Position numbers and translations under genes: made by a program. From assembly GCA_019925095.2 (NCBI GenBank), contig CM034414.1, forward strand, positions 4,070,001 to 4,134,000: a DNA stretch of 64,000 nucleotides. Reading direction: 5' to 3'. Source of the stretch: Dendrolimus kikuchii. Taxonomy: Eukaryota > Arthropoda > Insecta > Lepidoptera > Lasiocampidae. The notes under the pieces were generated by a model. That model ran no database searches. It worked only from the letters and a program-made list of their open reading frames with translations, and was not told where the DNA came from. This document shows positions 24,101-30,783 of this stretch, piece after piece (the stretch's first letter is position 1; every line of letters starts with the position of its first letter).

Positions 24101-27100
24101 CGACCAGGGGTGGTAGCCATCCAGACGGGCAAATACCCTACCACCTGCATGTGGGTTGTTTTGTCGCCTCCTGCGACAAGCCGCAGGAAACTGTATTCTT
24201 TCTCTGTTCCTGTACGGATAAATTAAGGGTACATTCCTATTAACCACACATGCAAACCATGTGTATACTACATTAGTTTACACACACGTTTTAAAATAAA
24301 TACTTGACTTCATTTGATGCTTTTGTTTACATAGGCACCCTCTATACCTTTTTTCATCTGATATTACTCCATATAAGTAGTGTAATACTTGCAACAACTC
24401 AGAAGGGTTTATGGTAATAAAAGAACAACAGCTGATCACTATACTTCTAATTGGAGAACCTTACGGCTTTAATACAATTCGTACACTGAACAGACATTTA
24501 TGAAGTGATAACTTCTTATGGGAGGGTAAACCGCTTCGTTACGCAACGCGTTACGGCGCCAGCCTATCTGGCTTTCCTTTCTCTCACGCATACGGCAGCG
24601 GTAGGCAGGCTCCTCCTCTCTCACTCTAACCCACAGCGCTAGCCGTATTTCTTCTAATGTACATATTAAAGAATTGTGACCAAGATTAAAATATATTTTA
24701 TAATCAATAAAAGATTTTATTAATAAATAACCTTTCCTTACACTATCATATTAATTAATATACATAACATTTAAGTAATAACCTAAGCTTTTCTCAAGTT
24801 AAACAATTTCAATATTAAATAGTTCAACTTAGATTAAAGTTATCACTTCTGTCAGGCGTCCTGAGACGCACATTTATTTTTTAGAACACTTCGCCATCCC
24901 TCCAACAATTTTACAATATAAGAAACTTAAGCAAATTGGCATAACCGATAGCGGATGAAAGTCGTTGATGAAATATTTTAATTAAAAAGTTTATGAATGA
25001 CAAGAATATGTGCTTGGTATAAGTTCAGCAGTTGTTCCGACGTGAAGTACTGTCTCACCTTTGCGAGTACACCCAGCTTTTTGGCCGCCACTTGCGCTAA
25101 AGACTCTATGTACGTGCCAAAACTAAGTTATTGTTGTAAAGTAAGTGAACATCTCCGTTGTCTCCAGGCCTCTGCTACAACAACATAAACGAGCGTCACG
25201 ACGAGCCGTTCCCGACGACGGTCGAGGACCTGCAGGGCTTCTGGGACATGGTCTGCCTCCAGGTCAGGAACGTGGACGCCCTGCACCAACACCTGGCGCT
25301 GCTCAAAGCCAACAACTGGCAGGAGGTTGGTGTTAACAAATGTCTATCCATATATAAAGCGCCATCGACAACCTTTACGGTGGAATGGAGAGGACAGGAT
25401 AGGAGTCATGGGACAGGAAGTATAGGATAGGGGGATATTATAAAGTGGGTGGGATAGGGACATCAGATAGAAGGAATGGTTATACAGTAGAACCTCTTTA
25501 AGTCGAACTTGAAGGCAGACGCCAAAGAATTCGAGTTATAGAGCTTTCGGCTTATGGAGGATTTCGACTTAAGCATGTTTTGTAAGGAAAAATTCGACTT
25601 GTACAAGTGGCTATGTTCGAGATACAGAGGTCCAATTTATTTTTTCGTGTTATAAAGGGAAAATAAGTACTGAATTTTGGTTTTATTCTAATCGAAATTA
25701 CAGAAGGAATGATGTCAATATATTTATTTTAGAAATTGACACTTTCAAATTCATACCGACATTTTCTAAACAAATGTAATACAGCGTAAACTCTATATAA
25801 CGACACTGATGGGACCGTGAATTTTATGGTGTTATAGAGAGTTGTCGTTAAATGGAGAGAAGTCTGTTATTTTTGTCTAACATTTTTGCTGCACCAGTAA
25901 TTTTGTTGTATTTTTTTTTACTTATTTTATTCATATCTTGCGATATTGAGGTATCTGGGTGATAAAGAAAGTACTTAGAAATGTCGGAATTTTTTAGAAA
26001 TTACTGTATGTATAATGCCGACAGTCGAGTTTATTACGGGCTAGGATAATAAAGCGTCAAAAGAACGTACAGCTCCGCAGCTTTTACTCATTTCAGCAAC
26101 TTAATAGGTACTTTTTATTACTTAATTGTTGTCGTTATTGAGAGTGGGTGTAATGCTATATAGTGTATCATTGTATGGAAGACAAGCTAAATCAACCAAA
26201 GCCAAGTGATTTCGACGCTTAAGGGAGTTTGTCGTTAAATTGAGTGACGTTACATGGAGGTTACGCTGTACATCATTCTTTGTCTACGGAAGTTGTCATT
26301 GAGGTTTTGTTTAGTTCTAACCTGGGCATAATTAGGAGCCAGTGTCAAACTTCCACCCTATTCCAGATCAGTCCCCCGGTGACGAAGCCCCCCTCCGCGG
26401 CGTCGCCCGCGACCCCCCGCGCTCGCCCCAAGGCCACCCCCCAGGTGAAGAACGAGAAGGCCCGACTCGCCGCCGAGAAGCGGGAGGCCGACAGGAAGGC
26501 CATGCTCGAACATAGGAGGTAATCTATAATATTATAAAATTCTAAACATGCCGTGGTCTGTACATTGAAAGTAATTTTAAAAAAAAAGCTTGCGTCTCGG
26601 GTCGCCCGACAGAAGTGATAACTTAAACTAATCTAAGTTGAACTATTTAATATTGAAATTGTTTAACTTGAGAAAGGCTTAGGTTATTACATACATTTTA
26701 TGTATTATATTAATATTTTATTTTATTGGAACAACAAACAGCTACATTATTTAAATTAAATACAAAATTACAACTTAAATAAAATATTAATCAATAATGC
26801 AGCCCACAGCGCTGTCCACAAGTTAAAATATAAATATCTTATTAAAGGGATTTTGATAATCGCTAGGCTTAATATTAAATATTTACTTATTTATACAAGG
26901 AAGGAGAAGAAAGTTAGTAAAGGAAGAAGAAGAGCAAGGAGAAAATAGACATGGAATTACTGTTGTGTTAGTGTTTTGTGAACCAGGAATTTGAATTTAG
27001 GAGGTGAGTTGGCAAATATGTCTATGCGTTCAAAGAGTTTATTATGGGTGTCGACCATACGTGTGAGAGGAGAACGAAGGCCAGAGTTTGTGCGGCAGGC

Positions 27101-29648
27101 ACTTACAGCAAACAGTCTACCCGTGCATACCTCTCTCCTTTGGACAGTTCTTGGAACAGCATAGCACAGAGTATTACTTAGCTCTATACAGTCAAAAACA
27201 TTATTTACGATATTGTACAATGTGACAGCTTCTAGGTATTTGCGTCTAGTCTTTAGTGTCAGGTTATATTTGTTTAGTAATTGTTTATTAATATGATAAT
27301 AATGAAAGTTTATTTATTAATAAAATCTTTTATTGATTATAAAATATATTTTATTGTTAGTTACAATTCTTGAATATGTACATTAGAAGAAATACGGCTA
27401 GCGCTGTGGGTTAGAGTGAGAGAGGAGGAGCCTGCCTACCGCTGCCATATGCGTGAGAGTACGGGAAGCCAGACAGACTGATGCTGTAACGCGTTATGTA
27501 ACGAAGTGATTTCCCATAAGAAGTTATCACACTTCAAAAAACAACTGGAATAGACTAGGAGTTTTTCGGCGAGAACTGAAAGAGGCCGTTGTGCTGTGCA
27601 GTTTTATTTTCTAAAAATGTATAAAGTCACTCTAAAATGGACAATAGTTGTAGGATATTGATAGTTTATGTGTTTTGTGAGTAATGTGAACAGTTTATGT
27701 GTGAGATGTGGCCTTTCGAGTTTCCACAAGAACTCCGTTGAATACGAAGACTTATACATCAGGCTGTATGGGCTAAAGATTCCTTTGCCTGCCTTTATGG
27801 CGAATTCTACAACTGGAATAGACTATATAAACGACGGAGAACACGACGTGATTTTTATTTAGATTTCTTGTCTGTCTGTTTGTTTGGGATTCACGTAAAA
27901 ACTACTGGGCCGATTTCGATGCGGTCTTCGCTGATCGACAGCAAATTCTTAGACTTAAAATCTGCGCTACTTTTTCCCGGGGAATCTAGTTAGATTGAAA
28001 AATAAAATCGAATTCCAATGCTATTTTTTTAACTGATCCAAAGCAAATTTTATGTCGTAAGTCGTTAGGACGCATAAAAACTAAATTGTTCCGACACAAT
28101 TTACACTTAAACGATAGCTTACGTTCTTTTTTTAATGCTGCGGTACTTTGCGTGGAAAATTCAAGTGGAGCGTGGACGATGTCGCGGGCACATCCTAGTT
28201 TACTATGTATTTTTGTGTTATAGACGCGTGGCCCGCGAGCGTCAGTTGGCGGCTCGGGCCTCGGGCCCCAGTACCAGTCAGGACCAGCAAGAGATGGGCA
28301 TTGAAGGCAGCCAGGTGAGAAGTGTTATATTGCTTCAAATAGGCCAATATGTGCGAGTTTACACACCATTCATTGGTTCTGTAGTGGAATACTTACAAGC
28401 CGATAGATGGCGCTATACAATAATTGAGGTCGCAAACTATTCCCGAAACTTACAAAGAATCTATACAAATTTCCAACAATAATAGATGGGCCTAGGCCTG
28501 CGAGGCATAGCAATAGTGTTGCTGGAAAATCTTACTTTGAGACAGAGCAGCGTTCCATCTCGCTCCTCCTACCATTAAGGTCATCCCTAAAGTTCATTTC
28601 CGTTTCTTACTCTTGGGGTCCATCCATAAGTTACGTCACACGTTAAAGGGGGGGGGGGGGGGGCGTCGACGAAATGTGACGGGAGGTAGGTAGGAGGGGG
28701 TTCTAAATTTAGCGACGTCACATTTCAAAATCTAATATTAGTATTATGTGTACATCTATGTGGGTAATTTATTATTATTCATAATGTATATATAAATAAA
28801 TAGAAAGAAAAAGATTTATTGACTTAAAAATAAAAAAAATAAAAAATACGACGCTATATATAAAAAACAAATAATACATTCACAAATTTTTTACATAAGA
28901 CACAAAAACATATGTAATTAATTAATAAATAAGGCTTGTACGACGAATTTTTTAGTCAACGAGGTTGACAACTCAGCATTGTGCTGTATCGAAATTTTTA
29001 AAAAATCCCGATATAGCGTTGATTTTCTGTGCCAGCCTCCATACATTTGACCGAATAACATCTTTATACATATTGTGTGTGTATATATATATGTATGTAT
29101 TTAATTTATAAATTATGTAGTTTAAGTATGGTTATTTATGATATATCTACTTAATGATCTGCACCACCGACATCGCCAGATTAGGTTAAACTATTCCTTA
29201 AGTTAGGTTGCCTGGAAGTGATTGCTTTAAGCGATAAGGCCGCCTATTGTTTCTACCATGACAATATTGTAATTGTGTGTTTTTGAAATTGTATATTTGG
29301 TGAGCAATAAACTGTTATATGCTATATATACATAAATACATACATACATACATACATAACTTCACGCCAGTTCCCTTGCGGGGTAGGCACGAATAACAGA
29401 GCGCCATTTAGGCCCATTCTTACACACCTCACTTGCTTCTTTGACATTCATAACTCTTGTCATGCACACTCGTCTGTTCTTAAGGCTCCTGACATCACCC
29501 TCCGCTAGTACACGCTAGTATACATAAATATATATAAAAATTCGTGTACATATAAACACATACAGGATACACAAGGATACACAAATTCATACATACAATT
29601 AAATATACTGTGATTATATTAGAAAAGCAAATATAGTAATATTATTAA

Positions 29649-29694
<46 letters not shown>

Positions 29695-29722
29695 GTGTGT
29701 ATATATCTCCGTTCCTGTACGG

Positions 29723-29806
<84 letters not shown>

Positions 29807-30783
29807 TGAAATTACAAGAGACCTAAAGATATATCAAAAACATAGTGCTGTGAAAAGAAAAGAAAAAAAAACTACATATGTATTATGGGAAAAAAAGACT
29901 ATGCATTATTTTCAAGAAGAATTCCAAAGTGAGTTCAACACTTTGATAAGTGGTACATAGGGTCGTTCTTTTGCTTCTCCATTAAATACTTTCTGTAATG
30001 AACTTTAAATGAAATCAACGACTTTATATTACTAAAAGGTGGTGGGAGATCATTCCAGCAATAAGTTGCTGCAAATTTGAAACAACCCCTAAACGCAGCT
30101 GTCCTATGCTTAGACGTCACTAAAGGCTTAGTAACAACACGTTCACTGTATTCTGGCGTCCTATTTTGTCTCCAGTCCATTTTTTCATATAAGTACGTTG
30201 AATTTTGTGTAGATATTATTCCAAACAATAGGGTAGCTTTTTTTAATTTTTTTATTGCAGAAGTTAAGCAGACAGGCAGACAGCTCGCTTGATGGAAAGC
30301 GGTTACCATCGCCTATGGACATTTGTAACACCAAATGTGATACAAATGCGCTGCTGCTCTCTTAAGGGAGACTGGAACCTGGTCAATAATGCCGGAACAC
30401 AACTCAAGGTTGTTATGGCGACATACTTTAGACCAGGGATGGTAGCCATCCAGTCGGGCAAATGTCCTACCACCTGGCTGTGGGATGTTTTGTCGCCTCT
30501 TACGACAGGCCGCCCCAACGCAAGAAATTATATTCTTTCTCCGTTCCTGCACAGATAAATTTTCATCGTGTTTCGCTATGAAATCAAATAAACATTTTTC
30601 TTTCTTTCTTTTCTTATAACAGGTGCCTGGCTCGTGTTAAGCCGTCATTACAGTTTTATTTGTTGTTGTCTCTAGGAGGTGGAAATATTCGTCGGTAAGA
30701 CCGCGAAACCCTCGAAGGTGGCGCCCAAAGGTGACTGCATGAGCTCCGTCTTGTCCGAGGACTCTGCAACAAATCAGAGCTGA
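7838..30783 (+). CDS. vlc: DLGAP/GKAP-family scaffold protein (vulcan-like), 3' part, seven exons
   Basis: Join 7838-9165, 17005-18455, 23401-23494, 25168-25325, 26367-26518, 28224-28314, 30676-30783. All splice phases match and give about 1126 residues to the TGA at 30781-30783; the N-terminus lies off the left edge. The C-terminal third matches the GKAP domain of disks-large-associated proteins: [20 protein letters not shown], then [20 protein letters not shown] and LLKANNWQE, a proline-rich linker, a basic helix ([20 protein letters not shown]) and a terminal EVEIFV stretch. Family members link DLG/PSD-95 guanylate-kinase domains to Shank at cell junctions and synapses. The long N-terminal part is low-complexity, Ser- and Lys-rich and probably disordered. 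The Drosophila homologue is vulcan; the divergent paralogue mars (HURP type) is less likely given the full GKAP core. The last residues (SATNQS) are not the usual PDZ ligand of vertebrate members. Confidence 0.93.
9441..10520 (+). mobile_element. Penelope-like element, copy a, with direct terminal repeats
   Basis: About 1.1 kb inside a DLGAP intron. The segments 9445-9575 and 10395-10520 are direct repeats (accgcgcttaaaaccgtt, then ttttattatgt and tcgcgaaaactta), the pseudo-LTR layout of Penelope-like elements. Between them lies a remnant of the GIY-YIG endonuclease end. The 3' repeat holds the palindrome-rich block at 10396-10438. Related copies: 19030-19640, 22843-23095, 39128-39375, 41133-41541. 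Confidence 0.8.
9791..10135 (+). pseudogene. Penelope GIY-YIG endonuclease C-terminal remnant
   Basis: The translation holds [20 protein letters not shown], then [18 protein letters not shown] and [13 protein letters not shown]. This is the EH...H.I.FD...R..REAIEI..H....NREDG pattern at the C-terminal end of Penelope-like polyproteins. The reverse transcriptase and the catalytic GIY half are missing. It is not a DLGAP exon: the flanking exons join in phase without it. Confidence 0.8.
10521..11400. other. Intron stretch, AT-rich, no gene recognised
   Basis: No transposon was recognised either. The G+C content rises near 11180-11240 and 11330-11400, just upstream of the candidate promoter at 11415. 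Confidence 0.5.
11415..11586 (+). promoter_or_regulatory. Candidate internal promoter and non-coding first exon
   Basis: A strong TATA box (TATATAAAAG at 11415-11424) is followed about 30 bp on by a possible start near 11445. A donor, GCCG|GTAAGT, is at 11586/11587. If spliced to the exon at 17005, the first in-frame ATG would be at 17586, giving a shorter DLGAP isoform that keeps the GKAP domain. Based on sequence signals alone; no transcript was seen. Confidence 0.3.
11587..12039. other. Intron stretch without recognised features
   Basis: AT-rich, no open frame, no repeat recognised. Confidence 0.5.
12040..12300 (-). mobile_element. Interspersed repeat family K, antisense copy
   Basis: Inverted relative to 61555-61852; shared blocks include ccactggagaacactttttg and gaagtatgttacagaatta. 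The sense tail of the other copy ends in repeated TTGAAT after an AATAAA-like signal, so this is probably a LINE 3' end. Confidence 0.65.
12400..12612 (+). mobile_element. tRNA-headed SINE
   Basis: An A-box-like tggttgagtggg lies about 40 bp before a B-box-like ggattcgatttc, followed by an unrelated body (ttttaggtctgggtgtt, ggcccaggattgt region). A diverged copy lies inverted at 62805-63045. The tRNA part lacks a complete cloverleaf, so it is not a tRNA gene. Confidence 0.7.
12613..13174. other. Intron stretch without recognised features
   Basis: AT-rich; nothing supported on either strand. Confidence 0.5.
13175..13560 (+). mobile_element. Helitron H1, copy c, 3' end decayed
   Basis: Starts A|TCTATAATATTATAAAATTC and shares gtgtctgtacattgaagcta and the tttttgtctgtttgt block with copies at 26523 and 44261. 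The CTAG end was not found, so the right border is approximate. Confidence 0.6.
13561..14639. other. Intron stretch without recognised features
   Basis: No gene recognised. Short AT-rich sequence with a purine/pyrimidine skew near 13650; nothing definite. Confidence 0.45.
14640..15080. mobile_element. Inverted-repeat family T, copy 1 (single repeat unit)
   Basis: 14700-14830 contains cttctactatgtgtcccagc and one unit of the 25-bp motif that is tandemly amplified at 59768-59970. 14830-15080 matches 59340-59600 in opposite orientation. The family is therefore a large inverted-repeat element. Confidence 0.55.
15081..15775. other. Intron stretch with two weak TATA-like boxes
   Basis: tataaata near 15644 and tataaaag near 15652 precede a 12-codon frame starting ATGGAGGCTCGG. 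No splice or protein similarity supports a gene. Confidence 0.3.
15776..15900 (+). repeat. Interspersed repeat family J, copy 1
   Basis: Shares cacacgcaaatcatgtgtat and the cttcacttcatttggcgttt block with 24235-24350. Short, non-coding, class unknown. Confidence 0.55.
16130..16280 (+). mobile_element. LINE 3' end (Jockey/CR1-type)
   Basis: Encodes [16 protein letters not shown], the usual end of ORF2 in these LINEs. It then has a non-coding tail with gaccgtagccacctaccacc and catggtccgtttgcc, which is related to the 3' tail of SINE family A. Confidence 0.6.
16281..16600 (-). pseudogene. LINE ORF2 C-terminal remnant, minus strand
   Basis: The minus-strand translation includes [20 protein letters not shown], then [19 protein letters not shown], the typical post-polymerase segment of Jockey/RTE-like LINEs. 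The polymerase domain is absent. Confidence 0.7.
16601..17004 (+). other. Intron end before DLGAP exon 2
   Basis: No repeat recognised. Ends in tctctcgtttacag, a good branch/polypyrimidine/acceptor context. Confidence 0.6.
17005..18455 (+). CDS. vlc: DLGAP exon 2 of window (linker, start of GKAP region)
   Basis: The acceptor AG is at 17003-17004. Two nucleotides complete a codon and 483 codons follow, ending at Gln before the donor GT at 18456. The frame passes through [20 protein letters not shown], a Pro/Thr-rich tract, [19 protein letters not shown] and many basic and serine-rich segments. It finishes with [20 protein letters not shown], which corresponds to the helix that opens the GKAP domain in vertebrate homologues. 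The first internal methionine is at 17586. Confidence 0.9.
18456..19029 (+). other. Intron stretch without recognised features
   Basis: AT-rich; no exon or repeat recognised. Confidence 0.5.
19030..19640. mobile_element. Penelope-like element, copy b, inverted terminal arrangement
   Basis: The left part (19050-19135) is an antisense terminal repeat (acggttttaagcgcggc). The right part (19555-19635) is a sense one (gccgcgcttaaaaccgtt). Between them lies the usual aggctaaat..taacattactcatt segment, cut by an RTE fragment at 19235-19473. Confidence 0.7.
19235..19473 (+). mobile_element. RTE-like LINE fragment with 5' hairpin
   Basis: Encodes [40 protein letters not shown] and the end [12 protein letters not shown]. 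It is flanked by a 10-bp target duplication (attgtcatct at 19225-19234 and 19474-19483). 19233-19263 is the exact reverse complement of 19270-19300 (31-bp arms, 6-nt loop), i.e. an inverted duplication at the 5' junction. Confidence 0.85.
19641..20017. other. Intron stretch without recognised features
   Basis: AT-rich; nothing supported. Confidence 0.5.
20018..20400 (-). mobile_element. Two adjacent SINE family A copies
   Basis: 20018-20275 is a nearly complete antisense copy (tggaacgcggttaccatcgc to ctccgttcctacacggata). 20295-20400 is a second partial copy in the same orientation, starting atggaaagagtttattgtcg. Confidence 0.75.
20545..20840 (-). mobile_element. Interspersed repeat family F, antisense
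   Basis: The reverse complement of the 28377-28600 and 35495-35700 copies; shared blocks read atagatggcgct, caaagaatatatacaaattt and tttgagac on the sense strand. No coding potential was recognised. Probably a SINE or LINE tail. Confidence 0.65.
20971..21950 (-). mobile_element. RTE-like LINE, 5'-truncated, reverse-transcriptase remnant
   Basis: 20971-21810 (minus) is open for 279 residues. It contains [17 protein letters not shown], with the FADD form of the polymerase catalytic motif, [14 protein letters not shown] [56 protein letters not shown] and the end [12 protein letters not shown]. Further upstream the frame shifts ([20 protein letters not shown] at 21830-21900), and the fingers and endonuclease are missing. 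Inactive. Related pieces lie at 19235 and 45236. Confidence 0.88.
22060..22261. repeat. Common lepidopteran repeat beginning aaccgacttcaaaaagg
   Basis: Follows the widespread pattern aaccgacttcaaaaaggagg, with a T-rich tract and gatttacgtgattctt. It leads directly into the fold-back structure at 22262, so the two may be one unit. Confidence 0.5.
22262..22665. repeat. Long fold-back (inverted repeat), about 180-bp arms
   Basis: Centred near 22460. The inner arms agree closely (agagacaaaataatataaaa, then cttgaagtcggt on the left; complementary blocks at 22500-22560 on the right). The outer arms (gaaataacttaataaag at 22330; the complement near 22590) are looser. It lies in a DLGAP intron, so nascent transcripts could fold on themselves. 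Confidence 0.75.
22843..23095 (-). mobile_element. Penelope-like element, copy c
   Basis: An antisense terminal repeat from tttcgcgactagtatacata through the cggccacttttcattagccg hairpin region to the conserved ctctatgggagcgtaatcta block. Non-coding fragment. Confidence 0.75.
23096..23400 (+). other. Intron end before DLGAP exon 3
   Basis: No repeat recognised; ends in tatgtttttcag. Confidence 0.5.
23401..23494 (+). CDS. vlc: DLGAP exon 3 of window (GKAP core, part 1)
   Basis: Enters in phase 0 ([20 protein letters not shown], then [11 protein letters not shown]). It leaves with one G before the donor GT at 23495. In vertebrate DLGAPs the same segment reads as EEV.GKIR.AVG.AQLL..QK.QQF.GL, so the alignment to the GKAP domain is direct. 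Confidence 0.93.
23630..23872 (+). repeat. Interspersed repeat family E, copy 1
   Basis: Shares cgcatgccatctctt, cgcgtcattgcgta-type and tctcgctctg blocks with the inverted copy at 33480-33722. Non-coding, GC-richer than its surroundings. Confidence 0.6.
23955..24230 (-). mobile_element. SINE family A, antisense
   Basis: From tttttattgcatttgttcag through atggaaagcgggtaccatcg to ctctgttcctgtacggataa. An internal deletion of about 40 bp follows gggagactgg. Confidence 0.75.
24235..24350 (+). repeat. Interspersed repeat family J, copy 2
   Basis: Directly follows the SINE; matches 15776-15900 (accatgtgtat, cttgacttcatttgatgctt). Confidence 0.55.
24493..24875 (-). mobile_element. Inverted-repeat DNA transposon family D, copy 1
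   Basis: The ends carry gaagtgataact in opposite orientations (24495 and 24840). One end has the extension tcaggcgtcctgagacgca. The interior blocks (tctaacccacagcgctagcc, taggcaggctcctcctctct) are inverted relative to copy 2 at 26584-27536. Only about 380 bp, so non-autonomous. Confidence 0.7.
25168..25325 (+). CDS. vlc: DLGAP exon 4 of window (GKAP core, part 2)
   Basis: The acceptor is tctccag at 25161-25167. Two nucleotides complete Gly, then [40 protein letters not shown] and [12 protein letters not shown], ending in phase 0 before the donor GTTGGT. FWDM...V..LK.N.W is the most conserved part of the GKAP domain. The exon is GC-rich compared with the introns. Confidence 0.94.
25483..25680 (+). 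mobile_element. pogo-like MITE family, 5' part
   Basis: Begins TACAGTAGAACCTCTTTAAG and continues gtcgaacttgaaggcagacg. The same terminus bounds 49581-50811 and 60499-60799. TA-flanked CAGTAGAACCTC ends are typical of pogo/Tigger-type elements. The right end is not clear. Confidence 0.65.
25780..26270. mobile_element. TA-flanked MITE family L, copy 1
   Basis: Termini TACAGCGTAAACTC and the inverted GGTTACGCTGTA give short inverted repeats starting with TACAG. The internal tggtgttatagagagttgtc and cttaagggagtttgtcgtta blocks recur at 63755-63961. Tc1/mariner or pogo superfamily by the TA border; no transposase. Confidence 0.75.
26367..26518 (+). CDS. vlc: DLGAP exon 5 of window (proline-rich linker and basic helix)
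   Basis: The acceptor is ttccag at 26361-26366. Phase 0: [28 protein letters not shown], then [20 protein letters not shown] and HRR. It leaves with AG before the donor GTAATC at 26519. Very GC-rich. Vertebrate DLGAPs have the same order: the W/Q block, a PPPPVPKKP-like linker, then a basic helix. The donor is immediately followed by a Helitron. Confidence 0.93.
26584..27536 (+). mobile_element. Inverted-repeat DNA transposon family D, copy 2, with LINE cargo
   Basis: Ends ttgcgtctcgggtcgcccga..gaagtgataact and agaagttatcac. The same interior as 24493-24875 (agcgctgtgggttagagtga) is present, with about 580 bp of extra sequence (26705-27300) that contains a LINE fragment. Confidence 0.7.
26957..27220 (-). 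pseudogene. LINE ORF2 C-terminal remnant
   Basis: The minus-strand translation ([20 protein letters not shown], then [18 protein letters not shown]) follows the pattern of the last about 80 residues of CR1/Jockey-type LINEs. No polymerase motif remains. Confidence 0.55.
27558..27808 (+). mobile_element. Repeat family G, copy 2, inserted in the Helitron
   Basis: The family G block (ggcgagaactgaaaga to agaactccgttgaata), plus 70 bp not seen in other copies, is flanked by a 17-bp direct repeat (acaactggaatagacta at 27541-27557 and 27809-27825). Confidence 0.75.
28224..28314 (+). CDS. vlc: DLGAP exon 6 of window
   Basis: The acceptor is gtgttatag. One nucleotide completes Arg, then [20 protein letters not shown] and [10 protein letters not shown], ending in phase 0 before GTGAGA. 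This continues the basic helix (compare KRLLAAKRAAS in vertebrates) into a Ser/Gln-rich linker. Confidence 0.9.
28377..28600 (+). mobile_element. Interspersed repeat family F, sense copy
   Basis: From agtggaatacttacaagccg to ccatctcgctcctccta; matches 35495-35700 closely and 20545-20840 inverted. Confidence 0.65.
28616..28730. repeat. G16 run in an inverted-repeat block
   Basis: A 16-G run at 28648-28663 is flanked by ccataagttacgtcacacgt and by gacgtcacatttcaaaatct. The tgacgt/acgtca boxes face each other. Probably the end of a DNA transposon of the type bearing taagttacgtcac termini. Confidence 0.45.
28731..29335 (+). other. Intron stretch, AT-rich
   Basis: No exon recognised. The end at 29330 runs into TACA repeats that belong to the family B tail. 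Confidence 0.45.
29336..29525 (-). mobile_element. Family B LINE 3' end, antisense
   Basis: (ACAT)n then aacttcacgccagttccctt, the mirror image of the tail at 5608-5725. It breaks off in the ORF near gctagtacacg. Confidence 0.75.
29648..29804. repeat. (AT)n microsatellite with embedded SINE tip
   Basis: Two long AT dinucleotide runs (29654-29684 and about 29731-29804) are separated by a short segment that includes ctccgttcctgtacggata (29707-29725). This is exactly the terminal 19 bp of SINE family A in antisense. Confidence 0.85.
29935..30245 (-). pseudogene. LINE ORF2 C-terminal remnant, minus strand
   Basis: Translation: [54 protein letters not shown]. The pattern R.....R...TAAF..F..A...WN.LP......SFK...R.YL is the known C-terminal end of Jockey/CR1-type LINEs. 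A SINE truncates it at 30246. Confidence 0.7.
30246..30560 (-). mobile_element. SINE family A, antisense, near-full copy
   Basis: From tttttattgcagaagttaag through atggaaagcggttaccatcg and gtgggatgttttgtcgcctc to tctccgttcctgcacagata. Sits in the last DLGAP intron, inside the LINE remnant. Confidence 0.8.
30676..30783 (+). CDS. vlc: DLGAP last exon (C-terminus)
   Basis: The acceptor is gttgtctctag. Phase 0: [35 protein letters not shown] and stop TGA at 30781. EVEIFV aligns with the SIEIYV that precedes the C-terminal PDZ ligand of vertebrate DLGAPs. Here the chain continues about 30 residues and ends without a hydrophobic residue. Confidence 0.9.
   Translation, partial: EVEIFVGKTAKPSKVAPKGDCMSSVLSEDSATNQS

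Larger units (their letters stand above)
26523..28198 (+). mobile_element. Helitron H1, copy a, filling a DLGAP intron
   Basis: The left border is GTAA|TCTATAATATTATAAAAT and the right border gcgggcacatcCTAG|T. Collinear with the uninterrupted 419-bp copy at 44261-44679, but split by a family D transposon (26584-27536) and a family G insertion (27558-27808). Only 4 nt separate it from the upstream exon and 25 nt from the downstream exon. Confidence 0.8.

Noticed and set aside
29697..29960. Open frame rich in IYIY repeats
   Set aside because: Translation of an (AT)n microsatellite.
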